NCBI RefSeq assembly: GCF_000204055.1
Contig: NW_006768765.1
Span: 2,584,202 to 2,648,201, forward strand
Direction: 5' to 3'
Source of the DNA: Melampsora larici-populina 98AG31
Taxonomy: Eukaryota; Basidiomycota; Pucciniomycetes; Pucciniales; Melampsoraceae
DNA length: 64,000 nucleotides
Shown here: one piece after another, positions 17,711-30,746 of the stretch
Position numbering within the stretch: the stretch's first letter is position 1
Layout: each line of letters opens with the position of its first letter
Position numbers and translations under genes: made by a program
Notes under the pieces: generated by a model
What the model was told of the DNA's origin: nothing
Seen by the model: only the letters and a program-made list of their open reading frames with translations
The model's database searches: none

Positions 17711-20459
17711 GACTCAACGATACAAGGTGGTGAGACCAAATGTGATAGTTTATTGAAGATGGAAAGAGGTAATAGATCAAGCAAAGGTGGTAAGAGTGTT
17801 GTTCAAGTGATGTGAGAATTAAGGATACACCTTGTAGATGGTTAGAGGAAACCCAAAGGATTAAATAGACAAGATGTAGCGCTGAGGCCTTGGCTGATCA
17901 GTAACAATCAAAATACATAAGCAGATGCTGATTATGTGTCCTCAAAATTCAAAAAAATGCAAAGGCTGTACAGACTTACTTCACTACAGTTGATTCCACA
18001 TCTGATACTGATAGTGATTTATATCCTTTGAACATTATCAGAGATGTGACCTGAGGATCTTTCATAATGTATACAAAACATCTTTTGAAATGTGATTCAT
18101 ATTGTAAGAACATATTCAAAAGAATTCACCCTCTTGGAGTCAAGAACTGACTGGAGTCATAGCCAAGTTTTCAAAATAAAGAACAAGACAAACCAACTCT
18201 TGTTTATCAAAAACTAACAAAGCGGTCTTTGGGGGTGCAATGGTCAGAATTTCATGATGTATGACTCAACTGTGATTTTTGTGCTTGTTCCTCAACTGAT
18301 GTGCTATAAAGTCACATCTCTCTGTTGGTTTAGCAAAGGATCTCTCACAGATAACTTGATTTACAGTGTTGACTTCATTTGCTTTTGCAAGGTCATCCAA
18401 GATATGAACAATAAGTACTCCTATAGAGATAGCCACATGTTCTTGAGTGATGAAGTGAGTTGCACAATGTGTTCTAAATTATTATAAAACTTCATCAGTG
18501 TATAGCAAATGCTCAGTATATCATATTGTGCAAAACCAAGATACATTTCACAAGCATAAAGAGACCTGTAGCCTTTCCTATTCAAGGAAACACATTTGAA
18601 TCTGAATGAAGCCAAATCCCATAAAATCAAAGCTAAAGGCCAGTTTGGCTACTACAGAACACAATATTTAATTGTATACTACACCAAAATCCATGTCTTT
18701 ACCTTGGTCAAAACCACATATGGGGTCTTTACTATCAAGATATTTGGACAAATTGTATGAGGGCAGTATATCAACAAGAATCATCATATGTCCTACTTGG
18801 ACGGATATATCTATATGCCTCTTTTTCTTCTTCCCTCTGGTAATTGTTTCTTTCATCATCTATATCAGCTCCCTTTTTGAACTTTTCCATCATGACCTGA
18901 ATCGTACATTTTGTGACACTTTATGAATTCCTAGCTACCTGGTTGTCTCTCACCTTGGAATCACAAACACACATGCATCAGGAGTAGTTAAGTCAGAAAT
19001 CAAAGCTGATTTATGTCACAAATAACTCTGGCTGAGGGTCTCTGGAGGAACAAAGTGATGTCTCTTACTAGTAAGGATACAATCAATTCATAGTTGCTAT
19101 CAAACAGCCAAGTACAACAAACAAGTCATCAAGATATCCAGTGACTTCTTTTTACAATTTTTGGTCACCCAATTTCCCCATTCACAATATTATCACAATA
19201 TTACCATGCGGCCTTTGGAGAGAGTGCAGGATGATATTTGCTCATCAGGTGGTAATCTTGGATTGAAGTAGCCAATTGGGCCTTAAAGTAAGTACAATGT
19301 ACAGAGTGCTTATAATATTCAAGCTACTTCACACAATGATGATGCAAAAGAAACCTCTATCATCACAATGTCAAGTTAAGCAAGGATACTCCTACATCTA
19401 GATTTCCTCCACCTGCTCAATTGTTCAGGAGAGCCTAATTGTCACAGTGTTATTTGTTGATTGTCTCAAAAAAGATTTTGAAGGCAAGAGTAGACCTTAT
19501 GTACAGGGTGCCTGTTATTATTAGTGTGGGTGTACAGATGCACTAATCTCTTTGCTCAATGTACGCAGAAACAGAGTAGCTGCAAGCATTACAGCACAAA
19601 AATTGCTCCGGGCGTAGTTCAACAACAATATTCCTTGTCAAAGATATTGCTGTTAGACCAATTATACAAATGTGTCTTCATCTACTCCTAAAAAAGGTCA
19701 GGCAGGAGTGATACAATTTCATCTTTTGGTCTTCAGGAGATAAAATATCAAAATTGAAGAGATCCCCTGGTTACTCATTTTCAAAGCCCAATATTTATTG
19801 GACAATGAGTGCACTATGCCCAGCACCAATCATTGGAATCACCTTGGGGATCTGACATGAGGGAACCTCTCCAAAAGATGTGAGTTTGCAGGTGAATGCC
19901 AATTGGGGGCATCTGTGGTTTGAAGTACTTGCAATGGATCAATCATCATGAGCTTCAAAGGCGCACACTTCAGCCATACGGTGAATGCATGCCCATAGCC
20001 CCTGTGTCACTGGGCTATTCAGCACGCACAAGCACAAGTGCATCAGCTTGCGCGGTGCTGTTTACCTGACCTGTGGCAGGCTGTAGTCTATATTAATTGG
20101 AACGAGTCATGTTCCTTTATTGTTGAGGCTTCTTTTATTGCTTCGCAGAAGTTCATTGAAGCACTATTGCTGTTGTGTATGTTGTTATTGTCCAGAATAT
20201 CTTGATCAAAGGTTTGATATGGCAACTTCTTGCTCTGATTACCGGTTGGTTGGTAGACCCAAGGCCTAGGATCGAACTAAAGATGAAGGACTTGATCGAG
20301 AATCATAATTAAAATATTAACTTCATGATTTTGTAAAAGTATGTGTTCTTCCACTAAATCATCATCCTAACTTCCATTTGTTCTGGGTATTCTAGAAGTT
20401 GTCAGCGTTGGACATCGTCCCTTTGATCGCATTGATAATTGTGAGTTGGCTGAGAAGCT
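17711..20459. other. Gene-free, no supported feature
   Basis: About 2.7 kb without a convincing coding frame, splice pattern or RNA gene. Short open frames have no recognisable motif. Probably old repeat debris, but I cannot assign it. Confidence 0.4.
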
Positions 20460-20609
20460 GAGGGAATTTGCTATATTAGCAACTAAAGAGATAACAATAT
20501 CTCCATGACCGATAATGAGCCGTGAGACAAACCTGAGGGAATTTGCTATATTAGCAACTAAAGAGATAACAATATCTCTATGACCGATAATGAGCAGTGA
20601 GACAAACCT
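20460..20609. repeat. Two tandem copies of a 75-bp unit
   Basis: GAGGGAATTTGCTATATTAG starts at 20460 and again at 20535, with near identity through GTGAGACAAACCTG. Confidence 0.9.
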
Positions 20610-21188
20610 GCTCAGAGTGATGGGTAGAAATCGGTGAAGTAGAAGAGTACAGAGTAGTCGAAGTACAACACCTATTTATACCACAAGAATCACTTAGAGA
20701 CGGTCAAAAGTACAACACAGCAAATGGCATCGCAGGATGAGTAAGAGGATGATATCATAGATATGAGACGAGTAATCAATATGAAAAGAAGAAATAAATA
20801 AGAGATTAGATAACCCAACACTACGTCTGATATCGTACTTCAATTTTGATCGAGATCCAAACAACTGCATAATCCGCGGAGTCCTCGAATGGAAGCCCCG
20901 AGAGAAGCCCTTGAGTGAATGCCCCAGCAGATTGGATCACTCATCAGTCCGTCTGAACCTTGACAGTCAGGGCACACCACTTCTCCTCAGCTTTCCACAC
21001 AATCGGCGTCAACTTACTTCAACTTCACAACTCGAATATCTTGCTCTCGAGATGAGTGCCACGAAACCCTTGCCAAAGATCTTGATGTTACATGGGTCAG
21101 TTCTTACTCATATGGCCATGAAACTAGCATGGTATCTCAACATCTGATAATACGAACTTTTTAATTCGGATTGATATCAAAATATTAG

Positions 21189-21193
21189 CTACA
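21189..21193 (+). other. Predicted 5-nt microexon of FSH1
   Basis: CTACA, preceded by ATATTAG and followed by GTTGAG (the same donor hexamer as in two prohibitin introns). Exon 1 ends CATGG and exon 3 begins CTCAAAAT. The microexon yields Gly-Tyr-Thr-Gln-Asn, the family motif. Direct joining of exon 1 to exon 3 hits a TAG. Confidence 0.7.
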
Positions 21194-21458
21194 GTTGAGT
21201 TATACTGGGTATGATCACTATTTTCAAAAAAACTGTTTTTCAATCCCCGATAACCGTTTTTTTTGATAAATATTTTGGTTTTTTGTTTGCTATTCACAAA
21301 TGTATCACTAACGTTAATGATGTAACGTTTTTGAATCAATCCTTTTGAACGCGTAACCGGGCAATGAATGAAAATCTTTGGGAAATGATAAAAAAAACTT
21401 CTCGAAATCAAATATCAAATGATTAGCTCAAAATAGTTCAATTTTTTCGAAAAGAGTA

Positions 21459-21641
21459 CACTGCGAAAATAATGTATTTTTCCAAGGTGAAAAATGATTG
21501 ACATAAATGCACAAAATGATTAATAATGCAGAATTAATGCAGAAAAATGCAGAATTAATGCAGAATTAATGCATTTTTAATCATTTTGTGAAATAAATGT
21601 AATCATTTTTCACCTCGGAAAAATACATTATATTCACAGTG
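21459..21641. mobile_element. 183-bp palindromic TIR element in FSH1 exon 3
   Basis: Ends CACTGCGAAAATAATGTATT and CACTGTGAATATAATGTATT (inverted). The target duplication is GTA (21456-21458, 21642-21644), a Val codon of the hydrolase. The interior repeats AATGCAGAATT. A related copy is at 42592-43633. Confidence 0.88.
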
Positions 21642-21914
21642 GTAGCAGCTATTCGTAAAGTCTGTCGTCCTTTTTGTGAAATGGGTCAGTCGATTTTTCT
21701 TTTTGTTTAATTAACAAAAATATGTGAAGTTTTTCATATGATATTCATTCTTAACTAATTCATCGGAATGTTTTTTTAGTTTTTGTGGATGCTCCTCATG
21801 TGATTGATGTACCAACAGTAGGTGCAGGCGCGTTTGAAAAATTTGTCAGCCGGCTCATCTGGTGAGAATTTTAACTATATCCAACCTTTGGTCATTCCTG
21901 AACGGTGTATCTAA

Positions 21915-23046
21915 GGGCCCGTTCGGCTGCTTTTCGAAAAAATCGTTACACAAAAACGATTTTTCGATCTGCCCCTTTTTCAAGGGGCAGATCGAGAATT
22001 TCATTTTTTGGCTTTTTGGTTTACCGAACAGTTGACGGTAAAGGTCAAAAACGGTCAACGAAAGATCAAAATGATCATCGTTGACCATTGATCACCGTTC
22101 AACTGTTTGGTAACGTTGAAATGAAAAGAGTCTTTCGATTGAAACTTGAAATTCAATCGAATCATTTTAAAATCCTTTGTTCCATCCATCACGGTCATCA
22201 ACGACCAAAATCATCGTTCTGTATCATCAGACTTCACTTCACGTAAATCAAAGCATCATGGAGCGTCGTTCTCGCTCATCCCTTCAGTCTCTCACACCTG
22301 AAAAGTGCGCAAAAGATCAAAAGTTGCTTAAATTGCAATTTCTAAAACAGCTCCTTGCTGTTCAACAGCAACAATTTCAAATCTTTTGCTACCGAGACAG
22401 GACAGCTAATCGGACTGATTGGAAAGTGATAGAAGACGAGACTAGTGCGAAGAGAGACTGATTGGTAAGTGATAGAAGACGAGACAGGACAGCTAATCGG
22501 ACTGATTGGAAAGTGATAGAAGACAAGACTGATAGTAATTGATAGAACTGATTTCAGATTGAATAGTGTGAAGAAGACGAGACTGATCGAATGGTGCAAA
22601 GAGAAGGATAGAATTGAAATGGATATGTTCAATTAGGAGAGGGATGATGGAAGGCCACATTCAGAATGGCGGAAGCTGAGTGATGGAACGGTGATCACAA
22701 TAAAAAAGGGAATGAAACGAAATGGAAACGAAGCTGAGTGACGGAAAGGGATGTGAAGGAAAGAGATGTGAAGGAAATAAAAGGGCATGTAGAGAGAGAG
22801 AGAGAGAGCAAGGGAGGATTGGAGTTGATCGATGGAGATGAAGGGATGGGGCAAAAACAGCCTCAAGGCTGTATTTCAGAATCGATGATTTTTTGGGTCA
22901 AAAGAGTATTTGAATTTGGTAAAATAAAATTCCCGAACGCCGGAGTTTTTGTAGAAAACCAAATACGGTTTTGACCCCAAAACCGTTTTTGGCTTTGGTG
23001 GGGTATTTGGCCAAAAACGTTTTTTGGGGTCCAGCCGAACGGGCCC
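21915..23046. mobile_element. 1132-bp TIR element (PIF/Harbinger-like ends) in an FSH1 intron
   Basis: Perfect 15-bp ends GGGCCCGTTCGGCTG with TAA flanking both sides. The TAA target and GGGCC end fit PIF/Harbinger-type elements. The interior has direct repeats around GACTGATTGGAAAGTGATAG (22415-22530) and a GA dinucleotide run near 22790. There is no transposase. Confidence 0.8.
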
Positions 23047-23650
23047 TAAGCTCTTGAACTCAATTGACTTATACTAAATGATGACTTTTCTTCTTTTGAT
23101 TTCTTTCAGAGACTGATGCTGAGTTGATACCTCGAGCTTGGTGGTCATCAAAAGAACCTGAACAGACTGGTTTGCCTCACAAAGTTTATGAAGGTTTAGA
23201 TGGTGAGTTTTTATCTTCTGGTTATATACTCAATGTCTACATCACGGCGTAACGTATGTCCTGATGCTTAAACTTCTTCTACACTTTCTATCAGAGACCA
23301 TGAGATTTTTGCGGGAGGTTATTGATACTCAAGGACCTTTTGACGCCTGCTTTGGTTTTTCGCAAGGTATTGTATTCAATTCACATCCCTCAGCTCTCTC
23401 TCATTTGACTGAGCACTTGATCGCATACCTTTCTGGATGACTTAGGTGCTGCCTTGGCTGCAGTTCTCAGCTCTGTGCTAGAGTATCCAAACCTACATAC
23501 AGCTTTTTCGGATTTAAAAGATCAAACCGATGGTCAAAAGGCTTTTAAAGCTGTTGTTTTAGTTGCAGGTTTTAAACTTGATCTTCCACCTGAATGGTAC
23601 GGTGTAAGACCAGACTCGGATAGTCAAACCCTCCAGACTAGAAGTTTACA

Positions 23651-24836
23651 GAGAATTGGAGGACTGCCGGAGGTTGGGATTCGCGGGAATGGGAATGGCC
23701 TGTACGACCCTGTACTCATTGCCACGTTTCAGTCCAGAGGTTGACTTCTTTGTAAACATTCTTCCCATCGGCCTGCACTCATTGAAACAAATTGAAACTG
23801 TACTTTGTTCATCTTTTTAATGCTTTTTGAGTGCAGTGATGCAGTGCGCAACATATGACTATCTCAATTTTCAATGATGACCGATCATTACTTTCTCCTG
23901 TGAGTAGATCACAACATCCTATGAAGGTCTTATGAGTTCTTTCTTCAAATGATTTCATTTTGTAAATAAGCCAATTCTTCACCAAAAAAATAATACTGAA
24001 ATGTATTGATCAAAACTTACTCTCTATCAACAATGAATAAGATACCAGCATGATTGACCGACCCAGTCATGGAAACCAATCCGATGAATATACGACCCAG
24101 TTGATAGCATAGCCTGGCCCAGCTGAGCCATCTGGTGCAGCCATGCTGCTCAGGGAAAGATGAAATACATACGTATCGCAAGTTGATCGCCTGTATGCAT
24201 GTCAGGCGTAGCTGAGCAATCCACTGTCGACCGGCACGATTAACTTGTGATATGCCTAGCCCAAGGCATTGTAGAGGCCTTGCATCTCGGCAATGAGATG
24301 CAAGGCCTCATTGAGCGCACAATGTAAATAAGAACGAAGCAATGGTTGGAAAGTGTCTTTCACTAAATCCCAACATTGCTATCACTAATTCTTCCTCCAA
24401 TCTTGCCATCACTTATCATGCTTTTCACGACCTTTATACACAACCTCCGAACCGAAAACCCTTCACTTTTCCAAACTCTTCACATCGAGGACCTTGCTCA
24501 GTTCTTATCGCTCGCATCTGACCTGGTCAATCGCAACGCAGAAGGTCTCGGACTTCGAAGTGATAGGAGGCCTCATCGATTCCTTGAAGACAGCCTTCCA
24601 GTACGACTTGTCACTTCTCTACATGGTTGTTAATGCAGTTTTTCAAAAATGTCTGACGCGTTTTGGGATGTGTTTGAGCTAGTAGACTAGAGCGCTAGCT
24701 GGAATTATCAAGACAGTAGCCTTGCCGGATTGGGTGTTGGGTATATTCTGTACGTCAATTCATTTGTACAGTACCCAATCCCAATCCCATCCCATTCCCA
24801 ATCTCCGGCAATCCTCTGGTGCTCCCGAAGTTTACA
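23651..24836. mobile_element. About 1186-bp hAT-like element in an FSH1 exon
   Basis: Imperfect inverted ends share a core like GAGGACTGCCGGAGGTTGGG. GAAGTTTACA occurs just before (23641-23650) and just after (24837-24846). The hydrolase reading frame resumes exactly after the second copy. An 8-bp duplication would fit hAT; two extra matching bases may be chance. No transposase ORF. Confidence 0.78.
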
Positions 24837-25152
24837 CATCTTAGGACGCACAGATAGTATTGTTGGCACCGGTAAGTCACCGAGGTTATTAAGATGAGGT
24901 GATTGAATTCACGATGGTACAAACTAGATTGATCAGATGTTCTTGGTTTGATTTTCAGATCGATCGGAACCACTCGTTTCAGCTTTTATGAATCCTCGTG
25001 TTGAATGGCATGATGGAAGTCATTTTGTGCCATCAAAGAAAAGTTGGAGAGATTTCTTTTGTAATTATGTTCAAAAACTTGATCAAACAGATGAATCACT
25101 TATACCTAGTCCTGGACAAACGGAGGTAATGAGTAATGTACCCAAAATGTAA

Positions 25153-25995
25153 CCTTTGGTGGATGGATCTCTTGGCTTTTGATTTTTCTCGGTAAATGAT
25201 TCTATATAGATTATTTTGATGTTTGAATTTCCATTCTTTGTAAAGTAAAACAATAGATAGAATGTCCATAGGTCAATGTTGAAATAAGAATTTGAAGAAA
25301 TCCTGTCTCCAATTGAGGGATGAGATCAGTTTGCTAGAACTTTACGGATTCATGACTATGGTTTTCATTTATACTTTCTGTATATGGTAGCTCAAATCAC
25401 CAAATTCTTTAGATATCTTAGGATATGAAGGATGTTTCGTGGCAAATCTCACTAAATAATTTGAAACAAATGTTTCAATGGTCCAAAGTTGATAATTCAG
25501 AAAACTTTCGGACAACACCTCTTGGCGTATGGGGACATTCTACATTCGACAAAGCAACAATGTATCTACAATCTTTTAGAACAGATGACGCCGAGAACAC
25601 AACACAAATCTTGGTGAAATTTTCTATCAGACTCAAATAAAACTGACTATATAGCAATTGAATAAGTGAGAATCAGATGACCTTCTGACTGGATATGATG
25701 CTGTTTGTGAATTGATTTCCAATGGAATATATAGCTTTGGATAGCTCTGTTTGTGTTTTCTGCTTTCTTCTACAAATCATCCTGGTCTGGGTCAACAGAA
25801 CAGGTCAACAGGTGAACCCTCACAAGCCGTCACACCAGGTCACACCCCAGAGTCCAGTCTCGATCGTTTAACTTGTAACTCGAGTACCGGATCGGATCAA
25901 GCTGAGGGTATGTACCGTGAAAGGTTTTCTTGGCAAATTCGAAATTTACAAAAAAACTTGACTGATCCTCCTCAAAGACTTCACAAAGGCACAAG
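25153..25995. other. Intergenic between FSH1 and the zinc-knuckle gene
   Basis: Short open frames only. The frame just upstream of 25996 (near 25900) could belong to an unrecognised upstream exon of the next gene. Confidence 0.4.
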
Positions 25996-27456
25996 ATGAA
26001 AGACCAACTCTTCATTTTCGATACTTCAAGTGATCCGAAACTAAAGAAATTCTCAAATAATCATGATACTTCAACTTCAAAGGAAACATCAACACCTAAA
26101 GCTTTACCCATTCAATCCTCATCAACTTTATCACCAACAAAACCTATCGATCAACCACAAGATCGATCCATCGATTTCGATTTAAACGATTCTGCACCTT
26201 CAGCTCGTAGATATTGGAAAGAACCTACTGGGATCACTTGTACTATTTGTCAGGAACCTGATCATTCGGCTAAAAATTGTGAACATGAGTTGGTATGCAA
26301 TGTGCTTAAAATGCTTTGAATATGTTATAAAAACTGACTCGGATACGCTTTTTTTGAAAAACACAGTGTTTAACTTGTGGTGCAATAGATGAACATATCA
26401 CTCGTCTTTGTCCTGTATCTCTTGTTTGTTTTGCTTGCGGAAGTCGTGGTCATCTATCCCGTGTCAGTTTCAATCAAAATCAACCAAGAATATCTTTTAC
26501 CCATACTTACTTTTCTGTTTTATCATATCTAGCATTGTCCATCATCATCCGAAACTCGTATTCTAGGAAAAGATTGTATAAAATGTGGATCAACAAATCA
26601 TCTTAGTTTGGTGTGTGTTCAAATCAAATCAGACCCAACCTGTAATAAGTGCTCAATGAAGATTTTCTTCATAACCTTGGTGCTATTTAGAATTGTCCTT
26701 CGATTTGGAGGTGTTATGAAGAAATCAAGATTCCAAACCGGAAACCCAAATCATTGGTCCCATCCTGTTATGTAAATCTTCTACTTGTCTTTCCTCGTTC
26801 TCTATCACAAGGATACTAACCTTTTTCCTTTTCTATTGATTTTCACATAGAATTGTGGTGATAATGGGGATCATTTTGGTGATGAATGTCCATTTGGTCG
26901 ACATGGTCGATTTAGACCCGAACCATCGGCTTTTTCAATACGAGCTTATCAAACTGATCATCATCGACATCATTCATCTCATTCTCGATCAAGTCGATAT
27001 CATCATGATCATGACGATCGTTATACGCTTCCTCCTCCACGTGATTCTGATTATAGATCACATGATCGATACTCAGACCGACCAGCACCACCATCACATC
27101 AATCACGTAGACCTGCACCTTTACCTTATGAAGAAGAAGAAGAAGATTGGTTCTCGAAACGAAATCGAACAACTAAAAAAGACATTCCAACTGGACCATC
27201 AAAGAAACCTTTACAAAATAAAAAGAAAATCATAACAGATCATTGGGAACCTAAACATCCATCAAATCCAAATCGAAAGAAAAATCAATCGATTTCAAAT
27301 AAGATTGAAATTAAAACTAAATTGAATAATGGACGTGATCAAAGTCAACAGTCTGGAAAGAATGGAAGAGTAGAGGAAAGAGAAGCTGGAGATAGTTCTT
27401 CAAATAAGAGAGATAGGATAGGAGGAACTTATAAAGGAGGTTATACAAGGAGATGA
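25996..27456 (+). CDS. Zinc-knuckle RNA-binding protein, Air1/Air2-like TRAMP subunit
   Basis: Exons 25996-26292, 26367-26462, 26533-26610, 26691-26771, 26851-27456 give a 385-aa protein with exact frame closure. Zinc knuckles in series: CTICQEPDHSAKNC, CLTCGAIDEHITRLC, CFACGSRGHLSRHC, CIKCGSTNHLSLNC then PSIWR, and CYNCGDNGDHFGDEC. The knuckle followed by CPSIWR is characteristic of Air1/Air2, which link the poly(A) polymerase and Mtr4 helicase of the nuclear TRAMP complex that feeds RNA to the exosome. The C-terminal 190 residues are Arg, His, Asp and Lys rich and probably disordered. The start is the first ATG of this open exon; an upstream exon is possible. Confidence 0.85.
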
Positions 27457-28501
27457 AAACGTGAAAAGTGTGTTGATAGAACCAGGTGGGAGCATCATAA
27501 ATTCCTTATACAAAAGCAACCAGAATGAGAGATCAGAGCAAGTTGATTATCAGCTTTGGGCAAAGACAGATCTCATTGAAACTTGGTAATAGCTTATCTC
27601 TGTGTACTGTCTTGAAGGTATCATAATTAGAGTGCTCCATTGTAGGAATGAGTGGGAGGTGATATGTTTGATATAGAGCTCGATGCTATCAAAATCAAAT
27701 AGGGTTGGACTACAATGACACAACTTTTCGCAAATGGAGATGGAAAGTGATGTTTATGGATTGCTTTGGGTCTTATAGATCTTGTAGGATAAAGATATGT
27801 AATTTTGATTCATGGAATAGATTGATAAACCTGAAAGTCTCAACATAATTAGGGTTTGATTATGAGATGGCACACTTGTTCAATCAGTTTGGCATATAAA
27901 AATAGTGACAGCTCAGGGGAGATCCACAAAGCAAATGGCAGATAATTCTGATGTAGAGTGACTTGAACACTGCAATGAGGCCAATGTTGGCTGCCTTGAG
28001 ACTATGCAGAAGATGGGTTGGCAACAGGTGCTATTTGTCTGCGCAGCTAGTAAATCATACTCTGTAGGAGAAGACTTGCCTCCAAAGAGTGGTATTTGTT
28101 TAGTCAGAGGGCCTGTAACAAGATCTTACACATCAAAGGTCTATTATAGGCACATACTGGGTTCTAGGTATTGAAGTAAAGAATGAATCTTTTTTTAGGT
28201 ACAACAATCTTAAGCAATCTATGCTAGCAAGCCAAATAAATCATGTAGGTCTTGAAAACAAGTCAATTTTATACACTGTTCAAATTCAAAATAAAACAAA
28301 ACAAATCTGTGTTAAGCATCCTCGAAAGACATTTTAAGTGGATGTGTCAGTATTTTGGAACTTGTACAAAAAGAAGATAAGACACAAAAGAAAGGAATCA
28401 GATAGCTTTAGTTCTTGTGTTGGTAAAAACAGGGCGAGGCGATTACATGAGATTTTAGGTTTTCAGGTGTCTCCGAGGTAAGATAGGTGAGATATTTGAA
28501 T
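27457..28501. other. Intergenic between convergent genes
   Basis: 3' flanks of the zinc-knuckle gene (+) and TVP38 gene (-). No coding pattern, repeat or RNA gene seen. Confidence 0.5.
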
Positions 28502-29853
28502 TTATGAGCCTTGTCGTGCAAGAGGGGTAGTTGGAGGGTCATTGAGATCTTCATCATCCTCATCTACCACAAACTCTTCAAATTCGACTTGCCATTGTGG
28601 AGGTACGCCGGCTTCTTCATTCGGAAGCAAAGGTCCTCGCGAATCGTCTTCAAGACTGATGGCACCAGCTTGAGCCATGGTAGCTTTATATAGATATAAT
28701 GACACAGAGCCACCGAGAATGGCTGAGCAAATGATATAAATAATGTTGAGAATAATTGTAAGGCGGTCCAGTCCTGGTGCGGATGAAAGTTGAAAAACTC
28801 TTGAACCAATGAAAACGTGGAGAAGTAGCTTGGGCGCAGTAGCTAGAGTTCCGATGAGAAATTGGGTGAGTGTGCAAGAGGTGGTAAGGGAAGCAAAGAA
28901 TAGGTTCGAGTATGTGAAGGCTATGTGGTGCCAGTAGAGGATGGCAGATTAAGACATGATTGTCATAAGGAAAAAAACAAATCGAGAATTAGCTTCTGTT
29001 GATTGATTTATCTGTTTGATGATTAAAAGAAGCGTACGGAAAGGACAAAGCCTAATCAGGCATATCAATGGGAGACCTTTGAGACCTGTGAACGCAATGG
29101 ACGTCAATTCGCAGATCATGTTCTGAGCAAGAGACTGATAGAAAGGCTTACCGACTGCTTGACGAAGAGCAGCAAAGCTTTTCTGTTTGGCAAGCCACTG
29201 TTGAAACCTTGGCAAGTTTCGACGTAATACACTACAATTCGATCGAAAAAGGTCCAAAGCGTGTTGTAAGCCAGGTTGCTCAGCCGTCAGTTCCATTTGT
29301 AATGTCAAGATAGGCTAATAACGATCTCGCAATCACTCACAGAAAGCTCACGGCGCTTCCAGAAAGACAGCCAATGGTGGCAACTATCCAGCCCCAGAAC
29401 CAACCGTAGGTGAAGCCACAGAGGGTACTAAGCGTACCTTGAAAATTCAATTCGTACTTAATCAGGGCGCCGATCAATATCAAGAATGAAGGCAAGATGA
29501 CATTCAAAGGATCTTCGAATCTTAAAAAACAGCATGAGGGTTGAGCCTGAGCCTAACTCACCAAAACCGATGACAGGAGGAAAACTCGAAACCGTGAGTA
29601 AGATGATAAGGTAGATCGGTCCAAGTGATGACATCCGCAGTTCGATAGCCCAGCTAGCCAGTGCTCTGAACACTCTTGAAGGGCTAACGATGAGAAGTGT
29701 ACCGATCAAAAGGATATTGAGGATGGCATAGAGACCAACTAGTCGACGACCGATTGGTGTGAGGTTCCTATACCAATCTTGAAAGTTCGAATAAGCTTGC
29801 TCGGCTTGGTAGCGAATTGTCTGAAGACAATCAGAGTTTGAGATTGAAAACAT
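28502..29853 (-). CDS. TVP38: TVP38/TMEM64-family (VTT domain) membrane protein
   Basis: Exons 29562-29853, 29341-29437, 29152-29231, 29038-29086, 28502-28920, about 311 aa. Golgi/late-secretory multi-pass protein of the VTT family. Visible: an N-terminal membrane segment (LVGLYAILNILLIGTLLIV), then PIYLIILLTVSSFPPVIGFG, CGFTYGWFWGW, the basic linker LRRNLPRF, LKGLPLICLIRLCPFP and a last membrane segment IILNIIYIICSAILGGS. The acidic cytosolic tail ends near LARQGS. The model is one base too long: an A4 run at 29040-29043 (T4 in the gene) shifts the frame just before the last intron, where three T would fit. This is probably a base-call error or a recent frameshift. Confidence 0.82.
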
Positions 29854-30743
29854 CGTGGATTGATGTAAAATTGGTTTTCTTGAACTGGTTGACTATGGTT
29901 TCTGAAAGTTGAAATGAGGAAGTCGAGAGTTTGGGGAAGGAAGTTTGATGAGAAATGAAGTTTAATGATCAGGGTCATGGTCATGTAAAGCGGGATTGTA
30001 AAATACTCAGCAGCTATGACAACATGTGTACATACACCATCTCACTCTCACTCAATTAATCCCTCTGCTCAACAGCATTCAAGTACACATTTCTGGCTGC
30101 AACAATCAAATCATGAGATCAAAGCATTAGGACCCTAATGACTGAAAAATCGAATTAGATTCATGATATTGAGGCGTTTTCAAGCCAATCCTCAAACATC
30201 ACAAATCACAAATGGACGATCGATCGAGCTCAACACACTTTCTGAGGCAGCCAAGGGTTTGGTCATGAGTTTCTAGACAACCATGCTATCTTTGACTTAC
30301 AGCGAAGAGTCAAACTCGACGACATCTGCATCTAGGCAGAAAGTCTAGCATTCTAGATTGGCCAGTTGGCGGTGTGACTGCAGACCAGCATTGGACACAA
30401 GACTGCGTTTGTCAATCCACAAAGGTCAAATCGAGTTTGCAATTATTATCATATAAAGAACATGGCTTTGCACTCTCATACCTGTGTAGCTCAATGCGGA
30501 TACAAGGGTCAATAAGAAATCATGAACACTTTATCATGATGACACACAGAAATTTGATATACTGAATTCTGGTGGATTGTAAGCTTTTAAAATTAGAAGT
30601 GAAATGAATAGGAAATCAAATTGGACATGGCTATTCTAAATGTAAAAAGAGTCAAAGAATGAGTATGAAGTGGATTGTTTTTAGAATTGGAGCATTGATA
30701 CAATAGAATAGAAGAACTGACCTGAAGTGATTCTCAATGCTCT
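29854..30743. other. Intergenic, TVP38 upstream region
   Basis: No supported gene. It contains the TVP38 promoter on the left and ends at the TIR element starting 30747. Confidence 0.45.
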
Positions 30744-30746
30744 AAT

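Larger units (their letters stand above)
21052..25152 (+). pseudogene. FSH1: FSH1-family serine hydrolase, interrupted by three TIR elements
   Basis: Alpha/beta hydrolase of the FSH1/OVCA2 family. Exons: 21052-21095, microexon 21189-21193, 21427-21684 (holding an insertion), 21780-21861, 23110-23202, 23295-23366, 23446-24881 (holding an insertion), 24959-25152. Motifs: KILMLHGYTQN start, VFVDAPHV, RAWW, nucleophile elbow GFSQG, LHILGRTDSIVG (Asp), WHDGSHFVP (His), so the full Ser-Asp-His triad can be read. A 183-bp element sits in exon 3 (GTA duplicated), a 1132-bp element in an intron (TAA) and an 1186-bp element in exon 7 (about 10-bp duplication). A further 1-nt shift lies in an A5 run at 21837-21841. 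Without insertions the ORF is one base over 266 codons plus stop. Very likely inactive here. Confidence 0.88.

Noticed and set aside
20460..20609. Short repeat array considered as CRISPR
   Set aside because: Only two tandem units without spacers, and the genome is eukaryotic.
26855..27235. 126-codon frame overlapping the zinc-knuckle gene
   Set aside because: Shadow of the His/Asp/Arg-rich last exon in another frame.
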